Shown here in pieces: positions 31,660 to 38,976 of a stretch of DNA of 64,000 nt. Each line of letters opens with the position of its first letter. The first letter of the stretch is position 1. This stretch comes from Oceanospirillum sp048265165. Its GTDB lineage: Bacteria > Pseudomonadota > Gammaproteobacteria > Pseudomonadales > Halomonadaceae. Made by a program: the position numbers and the translations under genes. The DNA is taken from NCBI RefSeq assembly GCF_048265165.1, contig NZ_JBLXCD010000006.1:62001-126000 (forward strand), in the 5' to 3' direction. Under the pieces are notes generated by a model, which searched no databases, had not been told where the DNA came from, and saw only the letters and a program-made list of their open reading frames with translations.

Positions 31660-32200
31660 TTCATCTGTCCCTCGGTTATCGGAACCGAAGCTAGCTCCCC
31701 GCTGGCAGGAGTTTGCACCTGACGGAAGCTGGTTGCAGGTGGACGTCGCCCGTCAGCAGGTTTTTGTGGTCCAAAAGGCAGAGTTTGTACTCTGCTTTCC
31801 TGTTTCTACTGCTTTGAACGGAGCCGGTGAGCAGGAGGGTAGCGGGCAGACTCCCCGGGGGTGGCACTGTATTCGGGCAAAGATTGGCTCCGGCCATCCT
31901 GTCAATGCGGTTTACCGTGGGCGTCGCTGGACAAAAGAGTGCTACACATCGGAGTTGGCGGCTCAAAACCCTGGCAGGGACTGGATTTTGGGGCGTATTC
32001 TTTGGCTAAGCGGTCTGGAGCCGGGCGTTAACCGGGGCGGGGACCGGGACACAATGCGGCGTTATATTTATTTTCATGGCACGGCGGACACCGAGCCTAT
32101 GGGGGAGCCTCTATCGCACGGCTGTATTCGGATGCGTATGAAGGATATTGCGCTGCTTTTTGAAGATACTGCTGTCTATACCCCCGTTTATATTGGCTAA
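31652..32200 (+). CDS. YkuD-domain (L,D-transpeptidase-fold) protein without signal peptide
   Basis: A 182-residue protein with the YkuD catalytic signature FHGTADTEPMGEPLSHGCIRM (His, then Ser-His-Gly-Cys-Ile-Arg; Cys nucleophile). Most L,D-transpeptidases are exported, but this N-terminus (MPDSSVPRLSEPKLAP) has no signal sequence. A class of cytoplasmic YkuD-domain L,D-carboxypeptidases that trim recycled peptidoglycan tetrapeptides is known in Vibrio (LdcV). The neighbouring nagZ also acts in cytosolic recycling, so an LdcV-like role is a reasonable inference. Its start overlaps the psrA stop by eight bases, implying translational coupling. Confidence 0.88.
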   Translation: MPDSSVPRLSEPKLAPRWQEFAPDGSWLQVDVARQQVFVVQKAEFVLCFPVSTALNGAGEQEGSGQTPRGWHCIRAKIGSGHPVNAVYRGRRWTKECYTSELAAQNPGRDWILGRILWLSGLEPGVNRGGDRDTMRRYIYFHGTADTEPMGEPLSHGCIRMRMKDIALLFEDTAVYTPVYIG

Positions 32201-32324
32201 GTACGGTGCTTTATACTTTATTTTCTGCCGATATGGCTCCCTGAGGGGAGTCTGAGGTTTTTTTCTTTCCGGTTCTCTGTTAAATTTCGCGGTTTATTCA
32301 TTTCTCTGCCGCAGGATAATCGCT

Positions 32325-33341
32325 ATGACCCATGGGCCTATTATGCTTGACTTGGAAGGCTTCGAGCTGACCAATGACGAGCGTGAACTCATCGTGCATC
32401 CATTGGTGGGTGGTATCATCCTGTTTACACGAAACTACCGGGATCCTTCTCAACTTGAGTATCTGATCCGGAGTATTCGGGAGTTACGTCCTGAAATCCT
32501 GATTGCAGTGGATCATGAGGGGGGGCGTGTTCAGAGGTTCCGTGACGGGTTTACCCGTATTCCGCCAATGGCATGCTTGGGTACGTTATTTATGAACGAC
32601 CCTGAGGCTGCTCTGGAACTTGCCTGGGACACTGGGTGGCTGATGGCTTCCGAGCTTCTGGCCTATGGGCTGGATTTTACCTTTGCACCGGTGCTTGATC
32701 TGGATTACGGCAATAGCGAAGTGATTGGTGACCGGGCATTTTCTGGTCGTCCTGAGGTTGTTACCCGCCTAGCAGATGCATTGATTGAAGGCCTGCATGA
32801 AGCGGGAATGCCAGCGATAGGTAAGCATTTCCCCGGCCATGGTTATGTGGCCGCTGACTCCCACATTGACCTGCCCGTTGATGTTCGTCCTTTTTCAGAG
32901 ATTGATGAGCACTGCCTGAAACCCTTTACCGCATTATGCCCGCTACTGGATGGCGTCATGCCGGCCCATGTGATCTATGAAAAAGTAGCGCCTGAGCCCG
33001 CTGGTTTTTCTCCTTATTGGCTAAAAGATATTCTGCGCCGCCAGTTGGGTTTTAAAGGTGTTATCTTTAGTGATGACCTTGGTATGGCGGGTGCTGCTGC
33101 TACAGGTGACTACTCTGCCCGTGCTTATGCGGCTTTAGGTGCTGGCTGCGATATGATTTTGGTCTGTAATGACCGTGAGGGTGCACTTCAGGTTATGGAT
33201 GCCCTGGCAGATTATGAGTTTTCCCCACGCTCAGTGCAGCGGTTGTCTGCACTGAGTGTACTCTCCCGGCCGACACTGGACGCGTTGGATGCTGATCCCC
33301 GATACAACCGGGTAGCGGATCAGTTGGAAGCGCTTGTTTAA
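32325..33341 (+). CDS. nagZ: Beta-N-acetylhexosaminidase of peptidoglycan recycling
   Basis: A 338-residue cytosolic family 3 glycoside hydrolase that removes N-acetylglucosamine from anhydro-muropeptides. IAVDHEGGRVQRFRDGFTRIP, the GKHFPGHG loop with the flexible catalytic His, and FSDDLGM with the nucleophilic Asp near residue 250 are diagnostic. Length is that of E. coli NagZ (341). It follows psrA and the YkuD gene, as psrA-nagZ in Pseudomonas. Confidence 0.97.
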   Translation: MTHGPIMLDLEGFELTNDERELIVHPLVGGIILFTRNYRDPSQLEYLIRSIRELRPEILIAVDHEGGRVQRFRDGFTRIPPMACLGTLFMNDPEAALELAWDTGWLMASELLAYGLDFTFAPVLDLDYGNSEVIGDRAFSGRPEVVTRLADALIEGLHEAGMPAIGKHFPGHGYVAADSHIDLPVDVRPFSEIDEHCLKPFTALCPLLDGVMPAHVIYEKVAPEPAGFSPYWLKDILRRQLGFKGVIFSDDLGMAGAAATGDYSARAYAALGAGCDMILVCNDREGALQVMDALADYEFSPRSVQRLSALSVLSRPTLDALDADPRYNRVADQLEALV

Positions 33342-33366
33342 GCGATTCTGTAATTAAACTGAATTT

Positions 33367-33408
33367 ATCCCGGCGCTGTATCCTATAAAAAGGGTAGAAC
33401 GTCGGGAT
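33367..33408 (+). promoter_or_regulatory. Long hairpin between nagZ and hpt
   Basis: The arms starting ATCCCGGCG and ending CGTCGGGAT pair over about 18 positions with a few mismatches or G-T pairs, and an A-rich loop. There is no strong T-run, so it is either a weak nagZ terminator or a leader structure of hpt. Confidence 0.5.
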
Positions 33409-33450
33409 TTAATGATTTAACGACACAAAACAGACCATTGGAACTAAACA

Positions 33451-34014
33451 ATGCCAGTAGAAAATAACCTGGAACGTATTAAAAAAGTCTTTACCGAAGC
33501 GGATTGCCTATGTACAAAAGAACAGGTTGATCATGCGCTTGATAAGATGGCTGAGGATATCACGGAACAACTGGGTGATAAGCTGCCAGTGGTTTACTGT
33601 GTTATGAATGGCGGCCTTATCACAACAGGGCATCTGCTAACCCGGCTTGAGTTTCCTTTGGAAGTGGATTATATCCATGCAACGCGTTATCGCGGTGAAA
33701 CAACCGGTGGTGAACTATACTGGCGCGTTCCACCTGAAGTGAATATGGAAGGCAGAACGGTTCTGATTGTAGACGATATTCTGGACGAGGGGCATACGTT
33801 GGCTGCCATTCTGGATTACTGTCAGGAGCAAGGCGCAAAAGCTGTTTACAGTGCCGTTTTGGTTGATAAGATTCATGACCGCAAGGCCCGCCCTGAGATG
33901 ACCGCAAGTTTCACAGGTCTTGAGGTTGAAGATCGCTACCTGTTTGGTTACGGCATGGACTTTCAGGGCTTTCTGCGTAATGCACCGGGTATCTACGCAC
34001 CGAAAGGTATGTGA
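33451..34014 (+). CDS. hpt: Hypoxanthine-guanine phosphoribosyltransferase
   Basis: A 187-residue purine salvage enzyme that makes IMP or GMP from hypoxanthine or guanine and PRPP. The PRPP-binding signature VLIVDDILDEGHTL is clear, as are VMNGGLITTGHLL (substrate loop) and LVDKIHDRKA. It sits 155 bases ahead of the thioinosine phosphorylase that releases hypoxanthine, making a local salvage route. A strong terminator follows. Confidence 0.93.
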   Translation: MPVENNLERIKKVFTEADCLCTKEQVDHALDKMAEDITEQLGDKLPVVYCVMNGGLITTGHLLTRLEFPLEVDYIHATRYRGETTGGELYWRVPPEVNMEGRTVLIVDDILDEGHTLAAILDYCQEQGAKAVYSAVLVDKIHDRKARPEMTASFTGLEVEDRYLFGYGMDFQGFLRNAPGIYAPKGM

Positions 34015-34052
34015 TCTTTTCAATTTACACTCCGGTAGTGTGCGTTGTTCAG

Positions 34053-34080
34053 AAAAGCCGCTGTTCTCAGCGGCTTTTTT
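34053..34080 (+). terminator. Rho-independent terminator after hpt
   Basis: Stem AAAAGCCGCT/AGCGGCTTTT with loop GTTCTC, then further T residues. Confidence 0.9.
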
Positions 34081-34169
34081 GATATCAGCGCCTGTCCAAA
34101 CCGAGAACCTGATTGTTTAAGTCAAAATTTGGTTTTCAGAATTAACACCTGACAAGCAAGGGTAGACAG

Positions 34170-34910
34170 ATGTTGGCAATTATAGGTGGTACCGGCCTGA
34201 CTCAAATGGAAGGCTTGGATGTGGTTTCCCGCAAGACAGTGTCGACGCAATGGGGTGAGCCTTCGGCTGAGATTCTGACTGGCTCCGTTGGCGGCAAGCA
34301 GGTGCTTTTTTTGGCGCGTCATGGTGACCCGCATCGTATCCCTCCCCATAAAGTGAATTATCGTGCGAATATTCAGGCTCTGAAAGATGCCGGAGCCAGT
34401 GCTGTTGTTGCTGTTAATGCGGTTGGCGGTATTCATCCAGAGTGTCAATCTGCAGGCCTTATGGTTCCTGATCAGGTAGTAGATTATACCTGGGGTCGTG
34501 AGCATACCTTCTTTGCGGATGACCTGGACGAGGTTGTACATATCGACTTTAGCTGGCCCTATGATGAGTCTCTGAGACAGTTATTGTTGGCCCAGGCTGA
34601 AAAACTGCAGCTGAAGGTGATGCCTCAGGGGGTTTACGGAGCAACACAAGGGCCGCGTCTGGAGAGTGCTGGAGAGATTCAGAGGATGTTGCGTGACGGT
34701 TGCGATATTGTCGGCATGACGGGTATGCCTGAAGCCGCTTTAGCGAGAGAAGCTGGGTTACCGTATGCCTGTATCGCCCTAGTGGTGAATATGGCCGCAG
34801 GCCTGACCGATGAGATTATCACTATGCCTGAGATAGAGGCGGCATTGCATCAGGGAATGGGGAAGGTGTTAGATCTGCTTAATGCTGGCGTTCGCGCTTA
34901 TGAAGATTAA
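34170..34910 (+). CDS. S-methyl-5'-thioinosine phosphorylase
   Basis: A 246-residue purine nucleoside phosphorylase of the MTAP/PNP family. IIGGTGLTQMEGL, FLARHGDPHRIPPHKVNYRANI, GMTGMPEAALARE and ALVVNMAAG follow the Pseudomonas PA3004 enzyme closely. That enzyme cleaves methylthioinosine, not methylthioadenosine, to hypoxanthine and methylthioribose-1-phosphate. The specificity here is inferred from that likeness. Gene order nagZ-(hpt)-phosphorylase is also like Pseudomonas, except for the inserted hpt. Confidence 0.9.
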   Translation: MLAIIGGTGLTQMEGLDVVSRKTVSTQWGEPSAEILTGSVGGKQVLFLARHGDPHRIPPHKVNYRANIQALKDAGASAVVAVNAVGGIHPECQSAGLMVPDQVVDYTWGREHTFFADDLDEVVHIDFSWPYDESLRQLLLAQAEKLQLKVMPQGVYGATQGPRLESAGEIQRMLRDGCDIVGMTGMPEAALAREAGLPYACIALVVNMAAGLTDEIITMPEIEAALHQGMGKVLDLLNAGVRAYED

Positions 34911-34961
34911 AGTGTTTTGGAATCAATCGCTCCGGCTTTTCTGAAAAGACGGTGTCAAACG

Positions 34962-34995
34962 AAGCGAGTCAGGCCTGCTTTGGCTCGCTTTTTTC
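34962..34995 (+). terminator. Rho-independent terminator after the thioinosine phosphorylase gene
   Basis: Stem AAGCGAG/CTCGCTT followed by six T residues. Confidence 0.75.
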
Positions 34996-35113
34996 ACTCA
35001 GTTGCTGATTGTCATGTAAATGTCACCTGTGCATTCTAGTCTTGCCTAACGTGCTGAAAAGGCAGCCTGTGCTTAATGGCAGGCCGAAACCTGTGTGCAA
35101 TAAAGGTGATCCC

Positions 35114-35470
35114 ATGACTCAGAGCTACATTAATCAGGTGTTTGATCGTTTTTCCAGCGAACTGGTGGCATCCGATGCACAAGCAATGACACTATCGCTG
35201 CGTGCGCATCTGTTGCATGAAGCGAAACGTTTGCAGGGTACACTTAACGCTCTGGTCGTACAGAGTGAGTTAAGTCATCCGGAAATATTTTTTATCAATA
35301 CACTGGAGCACTTTATCACTTGTGCCCGCCTTGAGCGTGCTGAAACACTGAAATCGTCCTGTCGATCTCTTCTGGCAGATCTGAGGCGTGTACAGTCTGA
35401 TCGTAAGGTGGCTGCTGATAGCCCGTCATGTTATCAAAAGGGGCAGGAGTTGCTACGGAGTATCGCCTGA
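35114..35470 (+). CDS. Small protein of unknown function
   Basis: A 118-residue soluble, mostly helical protein starting MTQSYINQVFDRFSSELVA. The ATG at 35114 is seven bases after AAGG; the longer frame from 35009 has no such site. No domain recognised. It stands alone between the thioinosine phosphorylase and a convergent gene. Confidence 0.65.
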   Translation: MTQSYINQVFDRFSSELVASDAQAMTLSLRAHLLHEAKRLQGTLNALVVQSELSHPEIFFINTLEHFITCARLERAETLKSSCRSLLADLRRVQSDRKVAADSPSCYQKGQELLRSIA

Positions 35471-35506
35471 CAGGTATCAGGCTATTCATATTTTTACCTA
35501 AAAAAG

Positions 35507-36049
35507 CTAGGCAGCCGGATTCTGAAGCATCGCTTCACGACGTTTGATCAGCATCAGGTTAACGCCTTCTTCAATGGCAAACTCTATATCAAATTCCGGA
35601 AAGACAGGTATCAATTGACGACGGATATCTATTATAGGTGTGCCTTCAGGAAACTGTCCTATGGGGAGTTTAACCCCTCGGGTAGACTTTCCACGCCGGA
35701 CCGGGATTTTATTTAACGTATTCCAGGCAAGTACAAAGCGCTTCTCATCTTCCATGGGTGGGATATCGACGGAAATAGGCTCCTGTTTTGCCCGATCCAA
35801 GGCAATGCCATCCAGCAGATGTCCATTTACGTGCAGAACGCCTTCATGAATCAGATGTCTTTCCAGACCGTCCCGGTCTGTAGAGTCTGAAATAACTTTA
35901 TCTTCAATAAGTTTTTTAATCGCTTTGGTATCGGCATACACAGGGTTTCCTTCGCAGTCGAAAATGTCGTAAGTAGGGCGAAACATCTTATTAAAGCCAT
36001 GGTAGAACCCCAGTGTCATATATTGTCGACTCATAGACTGATCCTGCAT
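35507..36049 (-). CDS. Protein of unknown function
   Basis: A 180-residue soluble protein with regular alpha/beta composition. Features are YDIFDCEGNPVYADTKAIKKLI near the N-terminus and FPEFDIEFAIEEGVNLMLIKRREAM at the C-terminus. I do not recognise a family. A second in-frame Met (MSRQYMTLGFYHGF) five codons in may be the start. The gene is convergent with the 118-residue gene, 36 bases apart, and has a 437-base upstream gap. Confidence 0.6.
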   Translation of the reverse strand: MQDQSMSRQYMTLGFYHGFNKMFRPTYDIFDCEGNPVYADTKAIKKLIEDKVISDSTDRDGLERHLIHEGVLHVNGHLLDGIALDRAKQEPISVDIPPMEDEKRFVLAWNTLNKIPVRRGKSTRGVKLPIGQFPEGTPIIDIRRQLIPVFPEFDIEFAIEEGVNLMLIKRREAMLQNPAA

Positions 36050-36486
36050 CTTTTACTGATGTTTTATAGTTTCTTTTCCGTAAGACGGATTAGGAGCAAA
36101 AAGATTATAGGCTTTAATCATGGATAAAAACGAGAGCTTTTGTAGAAAAAAACCATGCTGCAGTAGGTTATCTGTTCTGGCGTGATATGCATCAAGACCT
36201 GTATAGCATTTACCAGGGCGTTTGCCGTGAGGATCTCTGGTCTGCAAGATGAGGTTATCAGGGCATAAAATTTAAGGGTCTTATAAAATACCTCTATAGC
36301 TTGTATAGTTGTGATCAGCGTCATAATCTTGTGAATTAAGAATGAAAAAATAAGATCTTTTACCTAAACTCAATGTTAGGGTTTACCCTAGTGCTTATGC
36401 TAAGTGCTAGTGATTGTGCCTGTTAACCTGTGATGAGTACTGTACCTGTGACGGTTCGGCCTGGTGCGGAAGAGCGGAGCTGATGA
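36050..36486. other. Intergenic region with a palindrome upstream of the antitoxin-like gene
   Basis: A 437-base AT-rich gap. Short minus-strand frames (64 and 68 codons) overlap one another and have no family features. The palindrome TAGGGT-TT-ACCCTA at 36377-36390 and a repeated AGTGCT (36392 and 36405 area) lie upstream of the Phd/YefM-like gene. Confidence 0.45.
36377..36390 (+). promoter_or_regulatory. Palindrome, candidate operator of the Phd/YefM-like gene
   Basis: A perfect 6-2-6 dyad TAGGGTTTACCCTA about 97 bases before the antitoxin-like start. Phd/YefM antitoxins bind palindromes in their own promoters; assignment here is inference. Confidence 0.4.
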
Positions 36487-36750
36487 ATGATGAAATTAAC
36501 CAGTAAAGAATTTGCCCGACAACCTGAACAGTGGGTCGATCAGACAGTACAAGAGCAAGCCACGATTGTTATTGAGGGTGAGTCCGGTCGAGCGGTGATG
36601 ATTTCCGAGGAAGACTGGAACTCCATTAACGATATCTTGCAGGTGGTTTCTATGTCTGCAATGGCCGAGTCTCTTCGATCCGAACCACAGGGTGATATGA
36701 AAACTGTTGCAGAGAGTGCTGATAAGGCTGAGAGCCTTGATCCGACATAG
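36487..36750 (+). CDS. Phd/YefM-family antitoxin-like protein, no toxin partner
   Basis: An 87-residue protein. MKLTSKEFARQPEQWVDQ resembles the DNA-binding N-terminus of Phd/YefM, and ATIVIEGESGRAVMISEEDWNSINDIL matches the middle of YefM (ISEEDWNSLNE in E. coli). The C-terminal region, which would wrap the toxin, is polar (MKTVAESADKAESLDPT). CGGAG precedes the ATG by seven bases. No Doc, YoeB or ParE-like frame follows; the next gene is on the opposite strand. It may be an orphan antitoxin or a repurposed regulator. Confidence 0.8.
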   Translation: MMKLTSKEFARQPEQWVDQTVQEQATIVIEGESGRAVMISEEDWNSINDILQVVSMSAMAESLRSEPQGDMKTVAESADKAESLDPT

Positions 36751-36810
36751 ACTCTCACTCAGATACTCTGCGGGTTAACTTCCTTCCCTGGACATATATT
36801 GTGCAGAGGG

Positions 36811-37371
36811 TTATTCCGAGCCCAGTTCGTAAGTGCGGCTTTTATCCCAGTACTTATTAAATAAGTTTGGCAGCATCGCTTCCAGCTGTCCCAGATTATC
36901 TGGCCAGGGGTAGTTAATCTCAGGGTCGGGCAGTGGCCTGACTCGTTTCAGAAAGTCGTCCTGACCTGTTACTGCTTCATATGCCTCTTGGGCAGCAAAA
37001 ACCAGTCCTTCCCCGGTAATATCTTCAATCGGATCCTCAACATTACTGAACTCCGCCAAGTGATCGGCATGATCCAGAACGGCTTCAAACTTGTCCTGTC
37101 CAAACGAGATCAGCCAAAGGCGAAAATCTTCAAAGATATCGTCATTGATGTAACTCTGAAGAACAAAGTTGGCCATCAGTACCGGAAAACAGAATGCGCG
37201 GCTTTTCTGGTGTGCAAGATGGTTTTCAAACTCAATCAGTTGTTCAGGAAGTAATGTTGCCAGTGATTGAGAAATACTCAGGTACTGGCCTTCAGACCCC
37301 GGAGCGTTGTGCCGCAGGGAGTTATTGATAATGTCCCAAAAGTCTTGTTCTGTCATCGTGCAATGTCTCAT
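36811..37371 (-). CDS. DUF4240 domain protein
   Basis: A 186-residue acidic cytoplasmic protein. MTEQDFWDIINNSL at the start and DIFEDFRLWLISFGQDKFEAVL with the following DPIEDITGEGLVFAAQEAYEAVTG are characteristic of DUF4240, whose function is unknown. The start could be the ATG at 37371 (GGAG four bases upstream) or at 37356 (the family-like MTEQDFW). It is divergent from the ureohydrolase-like gene. Confidence 0.75.
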   Translation of the reverse strand: MRHCTMTEQDFWDIINNSLRHNAPGSEGQYLSISQSLATLLPEQLIEFENHLAHQKSRAFCFPVLMANFVLQSYINDDIFEDFRLWLISFGQDKFEAVLDHADHLAEFSNVEDPIEDITGEGLVFAAQEAYEAVTGQDDFLKRVRPLPDPEINYPWPDNLGQLEAMLPNLFNKYWDKSRTYELGSE

Positions 37372-37586
37372 GATGCTCCATTTCGGACCATTATAGCTTT
37401 ATGGCAAAGCAATAAATCGATCAGGATCAAGAAAAATGATTCGGATGTTGTTGGCAAACTCTTGTATGACGTGGGTCATTCTTTATCCGTTATTCTTTAT
37501 ATCATGGACTAAAGTGTTAACAGGCTAAGGTGTCATATCTGTTGAACTAAGGCCTGATCAGCAATGTGTATCTTAGGGAGGTTGGG

Positions 37587-38582
37587 ATGACATATAAAAA
37601 AACGGATATGACTCTTTGGAAGAGAAAGCGCCTTAAAGATCAGGCTTCCTTTGATATTGATCCGTTCTGGAGTGGTCGTATAAAAGCACTGGAGGATTAC
37701 TCGTCAGAGTGTTTCCGGAAAAACGGAGAACTTGCACCGATGGCATTGATCGGTTTTGCCACCGATGAAGGGGTAAAGCGCAGTGCCGGTCGGTCAGGGG
37801 CGGCTCATGGCCCTCTGGTGATTCGTCGGGCACTGGCAAACCTTGCCTGGCATCAGCAGCGTGATATCTATGATGCCGGAGATATATGGTGTGAAGAGGA
37901 GCAACTGATTATCGCTCAGAGCCAGCTGGCAGGTCATGTGGCCCGTTTGCTTGATATAGGATTAACACCGATCATTCTCGGGGGTGGGCTTGAGGTTAGT
38001 TGGGGCAGTTATCAGGGGGCGTCACGCCACGCCTTTGCTGGTCCGTCGGATGTTGCCATTGGTATTGTCAGCCTAGGTGCACGGCTGGCTATGTCCGAGG
38101 CTGACCCTCAGCCGAATGCGCAGTCTGTTTTTTTGCAGATCGCACAGTACTGCAAAGAACGTAATCTTGATTTTCCCTGCTATTGTTTAGGATTGGATGA
38201 ACAGGTAACCTCCGCCGAAGAGTTTGACCGTGCGGAAGCCTATGGCGTGCACTGGCGTTTGCAGCAGAAGTGTGGTGAAGCATTCTTTCCGGAAATTGAA
38301 CAGGAAATCCGGTGCTTTCTTGCCAGTCTGGATTATCTTTATCTGTCGGTGAGCCTTGATCTTTTTTCCATTGCCGCCGCCCCGGGTGTGAGTGCTCCTT
38401 CTGTCTTTGGTCTCGATGCTCGGGTTGGTATGGGGTTGTTAAGGCTGATATTACATGAGGCTCAACGGGCAGAAGTTCCTTTGCTTCTGGTTGATATAGC
38501 GGAGTGCAATCCTCTGGAAGACCCGGATGGCCGAACAGCTCGCCTTGCTGCTGGTCTGGTTTATGAGATAGCCAAGGTCTGA
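37587..38582 (+). CDS. Ureohydrolase-fold protein (formimidoylglutamase/arginase family) with lost metal site
   Basis: A 331-residue intact frame. The fold is recognisable: GAAHGPLVIRRALANLAW, LGGGLEVSWGSYQG, LYLSVSLDLFSIAAAPGVSAP and VDIAECNPLEDPDGRTARLAAG correspond to HutG-like enzymes. Five of the six Mn ligands are replaced: His in GGGHE is Leu135, the DAHFD motif reads GARLA (Gly164, Arg166, Ala168), and the first Asp of the DxD motif is Ser256. Only Asp258 remains. Hydrolase activity is therefore very unlikely, yet the reading frame is undamaged. The ATG at 37587 follows GGGAGG; an earlier ATG at 37566 does not. No hut genes are nearby. Confidence 0.88.
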   Translation: MTYKKTDMTLWKRKRLKDQASFDIDPFWSGRIKALEDYSSECFRKNGELAPMALIGFATDEGVKRSAGRSGAAHGPLVIRRALANLAWHQQRDIYDAGDIWCEEEQLIIAQSQLAGHVARLLDIGLTPIILGGGLEVSWGSYQGASRHAFAGPSDVAIGIVSLGARLAMSEADPQPNAQSVFLQIAQYCKERNLDFPCYCLGLDEQVTSAEEFDRAEAYGVHWRLQQKCGEAFFPEIEQEIRCFLASLDYLYLSVSLDLFSIAAAPGVSAPSVFGLDARVGMGLLRLILHEAQRAEVPLLLVDIAECNPLEDPDGRTARLAAGLVYEIAKV

Positions 38583-38643
38583 TGGCGTTGATTGGGGCCA
38601 TCAGCAAAATATTGTGCGCTTTTGCGCTCTAGTTGAGGTAGTG

Positions 38644-38859
38644 ATGATAGATGTCATTATCAACCGGGAACCGGTTGAACTGTACAAGATCTTAAAATTT
38701 GAAAACCTGGTAAGCAGCGGTGGTGAAGCCAAACAGGCTATTGAGCAGGGACGTGTTCAGGTAAATGGTGAAACAGATACTCGTAAAAGGCGTAAAATTG
38801 TTGCCGGTGATCGTATCGTTTTTGAACAGCAGATCCTTAATGTTACCCTGGCGGAGTAG
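38644..38859 (+). CDS. S4-domain RNA-binding protein, YbcJ family
   Basis: A 71-residue single S4 domain. VELYKILKFENLVSSGGEAKQAIEQG, VQVNGETDTRKRRKIVAGDRI match E. coli YbcJ in motif and length. S4 domains bind structured RNA, often on ribosomes; the precise target is not known. GAGG precedes the ATG at 38644. It lies 61 bases after the ureohydrolase-like gene on the same strand and may be co-transcribed with it. A bidirectional terminator follows. Confidence 0.88.
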   Translation: MIDVIINREPVELYKILKFENLVSSGGEAKQAIEQGRVQVNGETDTRKRRKIVAGDRIVFEQQILNVTLAE

Positions 38860-38900
38860 ACTGGGAGCAGGGGTATTAGCTTTAAAGGCGCTATAAAGCA

Positions 38901-38942
38901 AAACAGCACCGTGAAGTAAAAAGTTCACGGTGCTGTTTTTTT
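38901..38942. terminator. Bidirectional terminator between the YbcJ-like gene and fpr
   Basis: A perfect 15-bp stem AAACAGCACCGTGAA/TTCACGGTGCTGTTT with an 8-base loop and T-run. Confidence 0.9.
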
Positions 38943-38976
38943 AAATACGATGGCTTATACCGATTGGAGTGTTATT

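Noticed and set aside
36053..36324. Two overlapping minus-strand frames of 64 and 68 codons
   Set aside because: Different frames overlap one another in AT-rich DNA, with no family features or clear ribosome-binding sites.
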